Positions 26,064-35,137 of a stretch of DNA of 64,000 nt are shown here, in pieces; within the stretch, counting starts at the first letter, position 1, and each line of letters begins with the position of its first letter. The notes under the pieces were generated by a model. That model saw only the letters and a list, made by a program, of their open reading frames with translations, was not told where the DNA came from and did no database searches. Source of the DNA: Actinomycetota bacterium (lineage in GTDB: Bacteria; Actinomycetota; Thermoleophilia; BMS3ABIN01); contig JAMCPM010000014.1 of the NCBI GenBank assembly GCA_023382335.1, positions 57,337 to 121,336 of the forward strand. The letters are read 5' to 3'. The translations under genes and the position numbers were made by a program.

Positions 26064-26852
26064 TTACTGCGATCCCCGCCCGCTGCCGTGGCCGTCGCCA
26101 CGCCGCCCCCGGTTTTCCCCCGGCTCATCCAGAAAACGCCGGTAGAGCAGGTCGCCATTGACCAGCAGGAACGCTAGCGAAAGCAGAGGCAGCGCCGGCA
26201 CGCCGATCTCGAGGCTGACGCCGACGACCATCGTCGCCACGAACGAAAGCGAAAGCCCCAGGGCTGTCGCCACTCGCCTCAAGCGCCAGATCAGGGTGCA
26301 GCCGACAAACAGGGAGAAGAAGATGATGTCGCTGACACCCAGGCGCGAGACCGCGCTGGCTCCGAAGACCGGCAGACTGATGGTGAAATAATCGATCCAG
26401 GGCCCGCCACTTTCCACCATCTTCTTCGTGGGACCCAGAAACACGCTCCAGAAATCGACAAAAATGATAAGGCCGGAGATAAGAAGCACCTGGCTGATCG
26501 ATGTCAGCATCATCGCCAGCCAGAGCCCGGCGGTGGTGCCGAAGAGGATCTTGGCGGCGGTCTCCAGCGGCGCCCATCCCAGCGTGAAGGCTCCGGCGGC
26601 GATCAGGCCCGACGACAGCGTCAAAAGCAACAGGCGGTGGCGCAGGCCGGCGAGAAAGGCCAGGCTCGAAGACACGCCGCAGGCGGCAACCAGCCCCAGG
26701 GCAAACGAGACCATCAGCCGGGTGTCCGAATCGGGATCGACGGCGCCGGCGGCGAGCAGCCCCACCAGCACCGCGCCCATGGCGGCGATGATGACGGCGA
26801 AGATCAGCGCCGCGCGCAGCTCGGCGCTAAAGTTGATACTGGGCGTCCGTAT
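26064..26852 (-). CDS. Polytopic membrane protein with unusual start
   Basis: The protein has about eight hydrophobic helices in roughly 260 residues and a Gly/Arg-rich C-terminal tail. The frame continues upstream to an ATG at 26990, which would overlap the uracil-DNA glycosylase gene by 80 bp and has no Shine-Dalgarno. A perfect AAAGGAG (26864-26858) instead stands 5 nt before an in-frame ATA codon (26852), immediately before the segment leading to the first membrane helix. I mark the ATA as the likely start with caution. The family is unknown. Confidence 0.55.
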   Translation of the reverse strand: MRTPSINFSAELRAALIFAVIIAAMGAVLVGLLAAGAVDPDSDTRLMVSFALGLVAACGVSSSLAFLAGLRHRLLLLTLSSGLIAAGAFTLGWAPLETAAKILFGTTAGLWLAMMLTSISQVLLISGLIIFVDFWSVFLGPTKKMVESGGPWIDYFTISLPVFGASAVSRLGVSDIIFFSLFVGCTLIWRLRRVATALGLSLSFVATMVVGVSLEIGVPALPLLSLAFLLVNGDLLYRRFLDEPGENRGRRGDGHGSGRGSQ

Positions 26853-26910
26853 TGGAACTCCTTTCAGATCCCGGCCGGCGTGCAGCCTGGCGACGCGGCT
26901 TTGTTCTACC

Positions 26911-27513
26911 CTAGTACGGCGGTAATGACTCGTACCAGTCGCCAAGGATCTTGAAGGCTTTCCAGAAACGGGTTTTTCGTCGTTGATCATTGAGGGAAGT
27001 GTCGATCTCGGGGGTTATCAGCGCCTCGGAAGTCGGCGTGAAAGGCAGGATTTCGCCCGGGCGGTACTGCAACTCCTTGGCCAGGGGGAATTCCATGCCG
27101 TTGACGGCCTCGAGGGCCTGTTCGCCCATTACCACAACCAGCTTCGGCTGGATGACCATCAGCTCGCGCGCCAGGTACCCGGGACAATTCTCGCGCGCCT
27201 CTTCCTCGGTGGCGGTTGCGCACTTGATGATATTGGTGCCGTACAGCAGCAGTGAATCGATGCCGAGTTTCTGGCAGCCCTTCATGACCGCCTCTCCCGA
27301 GCGCCCGTAAAAGGCGACGCCTTCGGAGGCTTCGCTGGGCAGCGTCCTGTACTTGATCAGGAAGATGTCAGCCAGGGGATGGCCTGAACCGATGACCGGC
27401 ACCGCTTTGCCGTGGACACATTTCTCGCAGTGTGTCAGCTCGCGGCAAAGCTCGTTGATGTCGGCGATAGCGCGGGTTAGATGCTTGTCGTAGATATCGT
27501 CGGGATTTGGCAA
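26911..27513 (-). CDS. Uracil-DNA glycosylase superfamily protein (family 4-like, divergent active site)
   Basis: This 200-residue protein has the four cysteines of a family 4-type 4Fe-4S cluster: C29, C32 (HCEKC), C98 and C110. The body NIIKCATAT and the downstream VVVMGEQAL strand fit the fold. However, the catalytic first motif GExPG is replaced by IKYRTLPSE (residues 53-61), followed by a GVAFYGRSGE segment in place of the usual PFVGRAG. Uracil excision is therefore uncertain. The start has the sequence GGAAAG upstream. It overlaps or abuts a membrane protein gene downstream. Confidence 0.78.
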   Translation of the reverse strand: MPNPDDIYDKHLTRAIADINELCRELTHCEKCVHGKAVPVIGSGHPLADIFLIKYRTLPSEASEGVAFYGRSGEAVMKGCQKLGIDSLLLYGTNIIKCATATEEEARENCPGYLARELMVIQPKLVVVMGEQALEAVNGMEFPLAKELQYRPGEILPFTPTSEALITPEIDTSLNDQRRKTRFWKAFKILGDWYESLPPY

Positions 27514-27615
27514 ATTGCTTTCCTTCTTGTGGAAAAAACGGCGTATTTCCTGCCCGCAAGCTATTAGTTATTAGCCGCTAGCCTGACAAATCCTTTAAGC
27601 GCCGGACAGGGGCCT

Positions 27616-29022
27616 TCAGATGCGCTCGAAGAGGGAAACAGTCTCGATATGCGGGGTGTGGGGGAACATGTCGACGGCCCCGGTGCGGATCAGCCGGTAG
27701 CCGGCTTCTGAAAGCTGCGAGGCGTTTGACGCCATGGTGGCGGCATTGCAGGAGACGTAGACGATCCGGTGAGCTGCGAGACCGATGATGCGCTGGATCT
27801 CCTTTTTGCTGGCCCCGGCCCGGGGCGGATCGAGAATGATTACATCTGGCGGGGTTCCGCTGGCGAGCTCCGCGAGTTCGCTCCTGACCTTGCCGGCGGT
27901 AAAGCGGCAGTTGGCGACGCCGTTGGCGCCGGCGTTCTCCACGGCCATGCGCACGGCGTCCTCGACGATCTCGATTCCGTGGACATCCGCGGCGGAAGCG
28001 GCCAGCAACAGCGATATCGAGCCGATGCCCGAGTAGAGGTCGAGCACATGCTCGTCGCCATTAAGGGCGGCATAATCGAGCGCCCGGCGGTAGAGCCGCT
28101 CGGCCATCGCCGTATTGGTCTGCAGGAAAGTCGACGGCGTGACCTTCAGCCTAAGGCCGCAGATCTCCTCGAAAATATGATCGCGGCCGGCCAGAACCGT
28201 GTAGGGAAACCCGATTGCCACTGAAGCCCGGGTCTGATTGACGCTCCAGACCAGTGACGCCACCTGCGGGAAAAGCGAGCTTATCTGAGCGGCGAACGCG
28301 CCGGCATCCGGGAAATCGCCGGGGCCGGTGACGAGGTTGACCATTATCTCGCCGGTATTGAATCCTTCGCGTATAACCAGGTGGCGCCAGAAACCGGAGC
28401 TGTTCTTCTCGTCGTAGACCGCCAGCCCCGAGCTTCGCGCGAACTCGCGGACGGCGTTGCGGATGCCGTTGGTCGCCTGCGAATGCAGCAGACAGTCCTC
28501 GATGTCGATGACGCGGCGCCATTCTCCGGGAAGATGAAAGCCGAGGCCGAGGCCGGGGGAGGCTGCCGGCACGCCGCCGTCAGGCCGCGCAGCGCCGGGG
28601 GCGAAAGAGAATTCGACCTTGTTGCGGTACCGCCACAGCGGCTCGGCGGCCATCGGGGCCTCGGTCTCGAAATCCTTGAGGCCGCCGATGTGGCTCAGGC
28701 ATTCGCTGACCTGGTCCTGTTTGTAGCGAAGCTGGGCGTCGTAGGTCAGAGTTTGCCAGGAGCAGCCTCCGCAGACGCCAAAATGGCTGCAGGCGGCCTC
28801 TATCCGCTCGCTCGACGGATTGAGCAGCGCCACGACGCGGGCCTCGGCGTACGACCGCTTCGCCCGCGTGATCTTTGCCCTGACCCGGTCGCCCGGGACG
28901 GCTCCTTCGACGAAGATGACGAACCCGTTAAGCCGCGCCACGCCCTTGCCCCCAAAGGCGAGGGTATCGATGGCGAGCTCGATTTCATCAGCGGTCCCGG
29001 GTTTGTCGGCAGACTGGTTCAT
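27616..29022 (-). CDS. rlmD: RlmD/TrmA-family 23S rRNA (uracil-5-)-methyltransferase
   Basis: This 468-residue SAM-dependent methyltransferase forms m5U in rRNA or tRNA. The N-terminal TRAM domain (VEGAVPGDRVRAKI) is followed by a Fe-S cluster motif (CSHFGVCGGCSWQ, near residue 86), the central domain, the SAM motif DLYSGIGSISLLLA, DPPRAGASKKE and the catalytic YVSCNA. The exact base is not settled by sequence: the subfamily contains RlmD, RlmC and TrmA-like members. It is divergent from the tat operon. Confidence 0.9.
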   Translation of the reverse strand: MNQSADKPGTADEIELAIDTLAFGGKGVARLNGFVIFVEGAVPGDRVRAKITRAKRSYAEARVVALLNPSSERIEAACSHFGVCGGCSWQTLTYDAQLRYKQDQVSECLSHIGGLKDFETEAPMAAEPLWRYRNKVEFSFAPGAARPDGGVPAASPGLGLGFHLPGEWRRVIDIEDCLLHSQATNGIRNAVREFARSSGLAVYDEKNSSGFWRHLVIREGFNTGEIMVNLVTGPGDFPDAGAFAAQISSLFPQVASLVWSVNQTRASVAIGFPYTVLAGRDHIFEEICGLRLKVTPSTFLQTNTAMAERLYRRALDYAALNGDEHVLDLYSGIGSISLLLAASAADVHGIEIVEDAVRMAVENAGANGVANCRFTAGKVRSELAELASGTPPDVIILDPPRAGASKKEIQRIIGLAAHRIVYVSCNAATMASNASQLSEAGYRLIRTGAVDMFPHTPHIETVSLFERI

Positions 29023-29083
29023 ACAACACCATAATTCTTACATTTGCAGCCAAAAAGTGGCAACCTGATTCCTTCCGTCCAAA

Positions 29084-29112
29084 TTGACATGCCCCGACCC
29101 GTATCCTAGAAT
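29084..29112 (+). promoter_or_regulatory. Sigma-70-type promoter of the tatA operon
   Basis: A perfect TTGACA (29084-29089) and TAGAAT (29107-29112) are spaced by 17 bp, about 70 bp upstream of tatA. The leader contains a 9-bp direct repeat AGGGCATAA. Confidence 0.82.
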
Positions 29113-29183
29113 GACATAGGGCATAAAGTATCAGCCTTCAGGGCATAATAGCCTTTCTGTTCACGCTAGATTCGAGGTGCCGA

Positions 29184-29465
29184 ATGTTCGGCGAACTGCT
29201 TTCACCAATGCATATGCTCTTCATCCTGATTGTCGTGCTGATAATCTTTGGACCCAAACGCCTGCCCGAAATCGGCAAATCCCTGGGCAAGGGCATCAAG
29301 GAATTCAAAAAGGCCACGACGGATATTCAGGACAAGCTCGGTGACGACGACGCCTCCGCGGCCAAGATCGACAAGGCCGAGGCGGAAAAGGTCAAGGAGC
29401 CGATGCAGGCGCCTGAGGCCAAGGTCGCTCCGGAGCCCTCGAGCGCCGAAACAAAAACCACCTAG
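29184..29465 (+). CDS. tatA: Twin-arginine translocase subunit TatA
   Basis: This 93-residue protein forms the protein-conducting element of the Tat export system for folded proteins. A single N-terminal transmembrane helix is followed by the [16 protein letters not shown] hinge and amphipathic helix, then an acidic, Ala/Pro-rich cytoplasmic tail. TatA and TatB cannot be separated with certainty by sequence. It is followed by tatC. Confidence 0.93.
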   Translation: MFGELLSPMHMLFILIVVLIIFGPKRLPEIGKSLGKGIKEFKKATTDIQDKLGDDDASAAKIDKAEAEKVKEPMQAPEAKVAPEPSSAETKTT

Positions 29466-29495
29466 CCGCCGGCTGCGGCCCGACCCAGCCCGGTT

Positions 29496-30266
29496 GTGTT
29501 CGACTCCTCCGACGATCGTGTGATGTCCCTCATCGGGCATCTCGAGGAACTCCGCAAACGACTCGTCATCTGCGCTTTCGCCCTGGCGATCGGCATGCTC
29601 GTCTGTTTCGTCTTCAAGGGATACCTGCTCGACCTTCTGGTGCAGCCCCTGGGCGACAGAAAGCTGATCACGCTGACGCCGACCGAATCATTCATGACCG
29701 TCTTCAAGGTCGCGGCCTATGTCGGCATGATCCTCGTCTCACCCGTCATTATCTACCAGATCTGGGCCTTCGTGTCTCCCGGCCTCAAGGGCAAGGAAAA
29801 AAGGGTGATCGTCTTTGCCTCTTTTTTCACCAGCATCCTCTTCCTCTGCGGCGTTGCTTTTGCCTGGATCCTGGTGCTGCCACGAGCGCTGAATTTTCTG
29901 CTCACTTATCAGGATGATTTCTTCAACCAGCAGGTCCAGGCCGCGAAATATTTTTCCTTCGTTGCCCTTTTCCTGCTGGGCTTCGGGCTCATCTTCGAGC
30001 TGCCGGCACTGCTTCTGACCCTGGTGCGGCTGGGAATCGTCACACCAAAAAAACTGGCCCAGAACCGCAAGTACGCGGTGCTGGCCGGCTCGATCCTCAG
30101 CGCGGCGCTGACTCCCAGCCAGGACTTCTTTTCCATCCTGGCCATGGCCGTTCCCTTTTACGTCCTCTACGAAGTCAGCATCCATCTCGGCAAACTCGTC
30201 CAGCCCCGGAGCCGCAACAAGGCCGAGATCATCGACGGCGGTCCAGAGGGCGAGGCGGCAGGATAA
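29496..30266 (+). CDS. tatC: Twin-arginine translocase subunit TatC
   Basis: This 256-residue, six-helix membrane protein recognises the twin-arginine signal. The N-terminal HLEELRKRL motif, the PTESFMTVFKV segment and the FELPALLLTLVRLGIV segment are typical. I mark GTG 29496, but ATG 29523 (MSLIGHLEEL) is an equally plausible start closer to the family norm. It follows tatA by 30 bp. The glycosyltransferase gene begins immediately after the stop. Confidence 0.93.
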   Translation: MFDSSDDRVMSLIGHLEELRKRLVICAFALAIGMLVCFVFKGYLLDLLVQPLGDRKLITLTPTESFMTVFKVAAYVGMILVSPVIIYQIWAFVSPGLKGKEKRVIVFASFFTSILFLCGVAFAWILVLPRALNFLLTYQDDFFNQQVQAAKYFSFVALFLLGFGLIFELPALLLTLVRLGIVTPKKLAQNRKYAVLAGSILSAALTPSQDFFSILAMAVPFYVLYEVSIHLGKLVQPRSRNKAEIIDGGPEGEAAG

Positions 30267-31091
30267 TTGAGTTCGATCCTGGACAGGGATGAGATGGAAG
30301 CCACCAGCCCGACCCTCGAAACCGAATCGGCCCGGGCGCCGCTGGCCGGCGCGGTCGAACTGTCGCTGGTCATCCCCGTCTTTAACGAAGAAGAGCGGAT
30401 TGTCAACACGATCACGTTGCTGGACGCTTATCTCAGCCGGCAGAACCTCAGCTACGAAGTAATAATCTCCGACGACGGCAGCCGCGACGACAGCCCGGCT
30501 CTGGTGAGGAAGAATTTTTCCGAAAACCCGGTGGTGCGGTTGATGCGCGACCGGCAGAACCAGGGCAAGGGCGCGGCCGTGCGGCGGGGCATCCTCTCGG
30601 CTCGCGGAGACCTGATCGTGTTTACCGATGCCGACCTTTCGTTTCCGGTGGAGACGATCGGCATGTGTGTCGAGGCGCTGCAGGAATATGACGTGGCCGT
30701 GGGTTCGCGCAACCTTCCGGAATCGGGAATCGAGATCACGCCGCCGTTGCTGCGCCGCCTGGCGGGGCCTATCTTCAAGACGATCGTGAGGCGGCTGGTG
30801 ATCGGCGGCTTCACCGATACCCAATGCGGCTTCAAGGGATTCCGCGCGAAGGCCGCCCACGACATCTTCGTCAACTGCGCCATCAACGGATTTTCTTTCG
30901 ACGTGGAGGTCCTGGCCCTGGCGAGGCTGTTCGGCTACAGCATCACCGAGGTGCCGGTGCGTCTGCTGGTGGACTCTTCAGACTCGAGGATCAACCTCAC
31001 GTCCGACCCCTTCCGCATGATCGGCGAACTGCTCGAGATCAGGCGCCGCGTCAGGGAGATCGAAAAAGAAACGGCGCTGGCTCCTCGCTAG
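30267..31091 (+). CDS. Family 2 glycosyltransferase (dolichyl-phosphate glucosyltransferase-like)
   Basis: This 274-residue enzyme has the GT2 fold: LSLVIPVFNEEERI, the metal-binding TDADLSFP, and the acceptor-side GFKGFRAKAAHDIF motif. Its closest recognisable relatives transfer glucose to polyprenyl phosphate, which would supply GT-C enzymes such as the polytopic proteins in this window. The start TTG 30267 directly abuts the tatC stop; ATG 30294 is an alternative. It lacks C-terminal membrane helices. Confidence 0.87.
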   Translation: MSSILDRDEMEATSPTLETESARAPLAGAVELSLVIPVFNEEERIVNTITLLDAYLSRQNLSYEVIISDDGSRDDSPALVRKNFSENPVVRLMRDRQNQGKGAAVRRGILSARGDLIVFTDADLSFPVETIGMCVEALQEYDVAVGSRNLPESGIEITPPLLRRLAGPIFKTIVRRLVIGGFTDTQCGFKGFRAKAAHDIFVNCAINGFSFDVEVLALARLFGYSITEVPVRLLVDSSDSRINLTSDPFRMIGELLEIRRRVREIEKETALAPR

Positions 31092-31153
31092 CGCACCAGC
31101 TCCCGCAGGCAAACTCTACAACTCTACTCGCAGCGCGGCCCCGAAAAAGGTTT

Positions 31154-32065
31154 CTAGCGCACCAGCTCTTCGAATCCCGCCAGCCCCGTATCATCCCGGA
31201 CTCGATATCGCCAGAGGGCCAGCGGCGCACCGCTGCTTTGCACCTCTCCGGCCTCGGTCGTCACCGCCAGCAGGTATCCTGTCGACCTCGCCAGGCTGAC
31301 GACCGTGTCGTCGTATTTGCCCGCCGGGTAACAGAGCCAGTAGACCGGGTGCCCCAGATATGTCTGCAATATCTGGGAAGAGCCGGTCAGCTCCTTCTGG
31401 GCCTCGGCTGACGAGACCTCGGTCAGGTCCGGATGGGTGGCGGTGTGCGAGCCGATATCCATGCCGGCCTGGTCAAGTTTTACGACCTGGTCCCAGGTCA
31501 TGTATTCAGCTTCTCCGACGCGGTCGGAGATGATGTAAAAGGTTGCGGGAAAAGAATATTTCTGCAGGATGGGCAGGCCGACTTCGTAGTTGTCCGTGTA
31601 GCCGTCATCGAAGGTGAGCATCACCGGGTTGGCCGGCAACGGCCTGGCGGCGAAGAGCGCGTTGAAAAGATCCGTCTGGGAGATCGGTTGATATCCCGCC
31701 TTTTTCAGATATGACATCTGCGCATCGAAGTCGGCGGCGGAAACGGTCAGCCCGCGGCGGATCTTGTCGGCGCCGGCCGGCGGCTCTCCGACATGGTGAT
31801 ACATCAGGATCGGCACCTTGATCTCGCGAGCGGGAACCGGCGCGGCCGGCGGATACGCCAGCGGCTCAAACCGGGGCTGTGGCGCCGGCCCTGCGTTCAG
31901 TGTCGCCGTCTGGCCGGCAACGGCCGCCGGATCGCCTTCCGGCAAGGCAGCGGCCGAAGTGGTTCCAGCGCCTCCCGCCGTGAGGCCTCGGCCGGCAAAA
32001 CCGGCGACGACGGCGACAGCGCCAAGAGCAAGTATTATCAGCCCGGTGACTATTCTTCTGTTCAC
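31154..32065 (-). CDS. Polysaccharide deacetylase (CE4), membrane-anchored
   Basis: This 303-residue protein has an N-terminal membrane anchor (about 5-25), a Gly/Ala/Pro-rich linker, then a NodB-type deacetylase domain: TFDDGY (151-156), the metal-binding HxxxH (H207, H211) and YWLCYPAGKY. It probably removes acetyl groups from extracellular glycans or peptidoglycan. It overlaps the upstream MctB/SteB-like gene by 4 bp, so both belong to one operon. Confidence 0.92.
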   Translation of the reverse strand: MNRRIVTGLIILALGAVAVVAGFAGRGLTAGGAGTTSAAALPEGDPAAVAGQTATLNAGPAPQPRFEPLAYPPAAPVPAREIKVPILMYHHVGEPPAGADKIRRGLTVSAADFDAQMSYLKKAGYQPISQTDLFNALFAARPLPANPVMLTFDDGYTDNYEVGLPILQKYSFPATFYIISDRVGEAEYMTWDQVVKLDQAGMDIGSHTATHPDLTEVSSAEAQKELTGSSQILQTYLGHPVYWLCYPAGKYDDTVVSLARSTGYLLAVTTEAGEVQSSGAPLALWRYRVRDDTGLAGFEELVR

Positions 32066-33000
32066 GGCGTGGGTGGCGCGGTAGCTGTCGTGGCTGTGGC
32101 GGCGGGAGTCGATGAAGCCGGCGTCGGCTGCTTGGATGTCCTTAAGATCGGAATCAGCAGGTCGGCGGTCGGCTTGACGCCGAAGGCTCCCTTCTCCCCG
32201 GAGAGCACATAAACCACGGAGACCTGGCCGATGCGGCTTTCGATGTTGTCGACTGACGATATGTCGACGCTCTGAAACAATGGAATCTCCGATCTTGGCG
32301 CGTCTGAGGTCTCGGTGCCCACCGTCAACACGCCGAACTCTTTCAGGTTGAGCAGAAAACGCTTTTCGAGGTCGGAATACGCCGGCACCTGGTCGTTTTC
32401 CTCCCGGCTGATCGTTACTACCGCATCCACCGGTAAATCATAACCTCCGCTTATGGAATCAACCAGAGTTCCCTGCAGCGAGGCCAGCAGTTTCACGCCG
32501 CCGCCCCGGCCGATATCCCGCGCCAGGCCGCGGCCGACGGCGGATGTCATCGAAGAGTCGTCGACCGTGGCGAACAGCGGGTCGCCCTTCATGTCGTTCT
32601 TGACCTTGGGGGTAACCGCGGCGGCATCAAACAGGGGATTGAGTATGGTCGTGCTGACCACCTGGCCCCCCGCCCCATGGATCGCGGAAGTCATATTACG
32701 AATGATGTCATCGCCTGCCGTCGCCGCGGCGACAAGGGCGATCCGTTTGCCCTGCAGCCGGCCGCCGACGATGAACGGGAAAGTATCGTCCTGATAACGA
32801 AGGTTGGTGGATCGCTCGTGGCTAAGCTGATCGTTCCGTCCCTGCAGGTCCTCGACGTTCTTCTGGATATCGTTGACGAGAACGTTCTGGCTGGTCTCGA
32901 CGAAACCACTGTCCGTCAGGCTGATTCCCACCAGCACGCCCAGGCCCAGCGCCAGGAAGACGGCCACCAGGGAAAGCAGATGATATCTCCAGGTCAGCAT
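32062..33000 (-). CDS. MctB/SteB-like 'copper transporter' family membrane protein
   Basis: This 312-residue protein begins MLTWRYHLLSLVAVFLALGLGVLVGISLT, which is the hallmark of the actinobacterial family named after mycobacterial MctB and related to corynebacterial SteB. One N-terminal membrane helix is followed by a coiled-coil stretch (about 40-70) and an extracytoplasmic domain. The original copper-transport assignment is debated: SteB relatives act in cell separation. The operon partner is a CE4 deacetylase, which supports an envelope role. Confidence 0.88.
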   Translation of the reverse strand: MLTWRYHLLSLVAVFLALGLGVLVGISLTDSGFVETSQNVLVNDIQKNVEDLQGRNDQLSHERSTNLRYQDDTFPFIVGGRLQGKRIALVAAATAGDDIIRNMTSAIHGAGGQVVSTTILNPLFDAAAVTPKVKNDMKGDPLFATVDDSSMTSAVGRGLARDIGRGGGVKLLASLQGTLVDSISGGYDLPVDAVVTISREENDQVPAYSDLEKRFLLNLKEFGVLTVGTETSDAPRSEIPLFQSVDISSVDNIESRIGQVSVVYVLSGEKGAFGVKPTADLLIPILRTSKQPTPASSTPAATATTATAPPTP

Positions 33001-33051
33001 GAGAGAAGCTCCCGGCTGCCGCCTGTGTCCGGTATTTGCAAACGTATCACC

Positions 33052-34872
33052 CTACAGGTTTATCAGAAGTCTGAACTTGACTGCAAATAGATTGACCAGG
33101 GACCGAAGCGGAGGGGATGAAGATATGACAGCCGCTATCGGCACGATCGCCGCCACCATCAGCACCCCGATCTCGACGGCAAGCTGCGCCGGGGAAGGGT
33201 CCGACAGTCCGGCGAGGCCCTTCTTGCCGGCGGCAGCGCCCGGATCGCCAGCCTGGGCAGCGCCCGGGACCAGCGCCGGATCACTCCTCGAAGCCTGCGC
33301 GGCCGCGCTTCCCTCAAGCGCCCAGCCGACCAGCCGTTGCCAGGCCGCCGGCCCGGCCTCGCGGGCCTTTAAAAAGAACAGCAGGGCCAGGGGCGGACCG
33401 AACACGATCAGGACCCGCAGAGGTTTTTGTATGTCCATGGACACCGGGGCATGCCACCAGAAGCCGTCAAAAAACATGACGCTGAAGGAAAAAGTCAGCG
33501 CGGCCACATACATGTAGCGCCAGGGCCTCAGGGCCACCAGGCCCAACCCCAGGGTCAGGTACCATGGCTGAAACCAGAACAACGCCAGCGGCGTCATCAG
33601 CGCCAGTCCCGCGGCCCCCGAGATCAGGCCGGTGAAATTCCTGACGCCGACGAGGTGCCAGATCAGGTAGCCCAGCAGGACCGCCGCCAGCGCCCCCTGC
33701 ACGATGGTATTGGAAAGCGAAAGCTGCAGGTGGTCGGCGGCCGTATCCCTCAGCAGCGCCGAGATCGTATAATTGGTCTTCTGCCCGATTGTCGTCAGGT
33801 ACAGGAACGTTTCCCTGCCGGCCCACAGTGGCAGATAACTTACCACCGTGATCAGGGTGGGCAGGCCCAGCGCCGCGGCCCCGAACGCAAGCTTGCGGGA
33901 AAGCCCTTTCTGCTGGCGGATCGCCAGGGCGACATAAACCAGCAACAGCGGCAGGGCGATGAACTTGACCAGGGTTGCCAGGGTGATGCAGGCGATTCCC
34001 AGCATGTAGCGCCGGTCGAGATAGCAGAGCAGGCCCGCCAGCACGAAAGTCAGCATGAGGATATCGTTGTGCGCATTGGCGACCACCAGCGCCAGTACGA
34101 AAGGATTCCAGCCGTAAAAGACCATCGCCTTGCGCTCCAGGCCCGGCCTGATGCGGGCGGCGATCTTCCAGATAAGCGCCAGGTTCACAAGGTTCATGCC
34201 GATGAAGAACCCCTTGAAGAGCAGCAGGTTGGCGCCGATGCCGTCCCCGGCCAGCTTCGCCAGCGCTCCGGTGATATAGACGTGGAGTGAGCCGTAGACG
34301 GCGCCGGTGCCCACCCACCCTCCCATTGAAAAGAATGGATCCTGGGGGAAATAAGTCGCCGGCACCAGCAGCGGGTTCTCGCCGTAGATCGCGAAGATGC
34401 GCCCGTGCCGGATGTAGTCGAAGATGTCGGTCGAGAGCAGGAACGGCGTCAGGAACATCAGAACGTGGAAGAGCACGGCGAAGCCAAATATGATCTGGTT
34501 GGTGCGGGAAGACCAGACGCCCGGCTTTTTCGCCGTCTCAGGGTTTTCCTCGATCTCGTTTCCGGGGCCGCCGCGGCCGGCGCTCACGGATCGCAGGGCA
34601 AGCAGGTAGAAGCCGAACAGCGCCAGGGCGTTGATGCAGATTCCCACATAGAGCAGGTAATAGTGCGAGAGGTCGAATCCGCTCTCCGGCAGGGCCAGAT
34701 AAGGCGGAAAGTGCGATGCGTCCGTGTTGGGAATGAAGAACGCGACCAGCGCGAACATGGTATAAGCCAGAAGGCTGACCGAGCCCGCCAGCAGCAGCAC
34801 CGGCAGGGGCCTGGAAGCGGTCGCCCGCCAGAGTTCCGCGAGTTTCCGGTGAATTGTTGTTGGATATCTCAT
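33052..34872 (-). CDS. Polytopic GT-C-like glycosyltransferase
   Basis: This 606-residue protein has about 12-13 transmembrane helices. The first extracytoplasmic loop contains STDIFDYIRHGRIFA, with the DxxDY-like acidic motif expected for polyprenyl-phosphate-dependent GT-C transferases. GWNPFVLALVVANAHNDI later resembles mannosyltransferases of the MptA/MptB type. Donor and acceptor are unknown. It lies 51 bp upstream of the MctB/SteB-like gene, probably co-transcribed with the envelope genes. Confidence 0.78.
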   Translation of the reverse strand: MRYPTTIHRKLAELWRATASRPLPVLLLAGSVSLLAYTMFALVAFFIPNTDASHFPPYLALPESGFDLSHYYLLYVGICINALALFGFYLLALRSVSAGRGGPGNEIEENPETAKKPGVWSSRTNQIIFGFAVLFHVLMFLTPFLLSTDIFDYIRHGRIFAIYGENPLLVPATYFPQDPFFSMGGWVGTGAVYGSLHVYITGALAKLAGDGIGANLLLFKGFFIGMNLVNLALIWKIAARIRPGLERKAMVFYGWNPFVLALVVANAHNDILMLTFVLAGLLCYLDRRYMLGIACITLATLVKFIALPLLLVYVALAIRQQKGLSRKLAFGAAALGLPTLITVVSYLPLWAGRETFLYLTTIGQKTNYTISALLRDTAADHLQLSLSNTIVQGALAAVLLGYLIWHLVGVRNFTGLISGAAGLALMTPLALFWFQPWYLTLGLGLVALRPWRYMYVAALTFSFSVMFFDGFWWHAPVSMDIQKPLRVLIVFGPPLALLFFLKAREAGPAAWQRLVGWALEGSAAAQASRSDPALVPGAAQAGDPGAAAGKKGLAGLSDPSPAQLAVEIGVLMVAAIVPIAAVISSSPPLRSLVNLFAVKFRLLINL

Positions 34873-34986
34873 AAAGGTCAGGTGGGTCTGACGGGCGGCT
34901 GGCCGGGCCGATGTGGAACCGTCGGGAAGGATATTCTCTTCAACCGCAATATCCTATAGAAAGACGTGCTCATGCTCAAGCTCGCA

Positions 34987-35009
34987 GGCCGCCGCTGTTT
35001 ACGGCGGCC
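34987..35009. repeat. 8-bp perfect hairpin, intergenic
   Basis: GGCCGCCG (34987-34994), a 7-nt loop and CGGCGGCC (35002-35009). No T-tract follows. Its central 19 bases recur inside the DEAD-box helicase gene near 36990. Confidence 0.7.
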
Positions 35010-35050
35010 CGTGGAGCGCGGTTCGGTGAGCTTCTCCCGGTCGCCGCCCT

Positions 35051-35078
35051 TTGTACTCCCCGGCGCGTCTAATATACT
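35051..35078 (+). promoter_or_regulatory. Candidate promoter of the amidohydrolase gene
   Basis: TTGTAC (35051-35056) and TATACT (35073-35078) are spaced by 16 bp. The leader then contains a 7-bp hairpin (35087-35093 with 35104-35110) and GGAGG before the start codon. Confidence 0.6.
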
Positions 35079-35137
35079 TACGCAAACCGGCCGCTCTCAA
35101 ACACGGCCGGGCATTTCACGACCGGAGGTCGTAATCC

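Noticed and set aside
33427..34290. 287-codon plus-strand frame over the GT-C-like gene
   Set aside because: Gln/Arg-rich antisense shadow lacking any family character.
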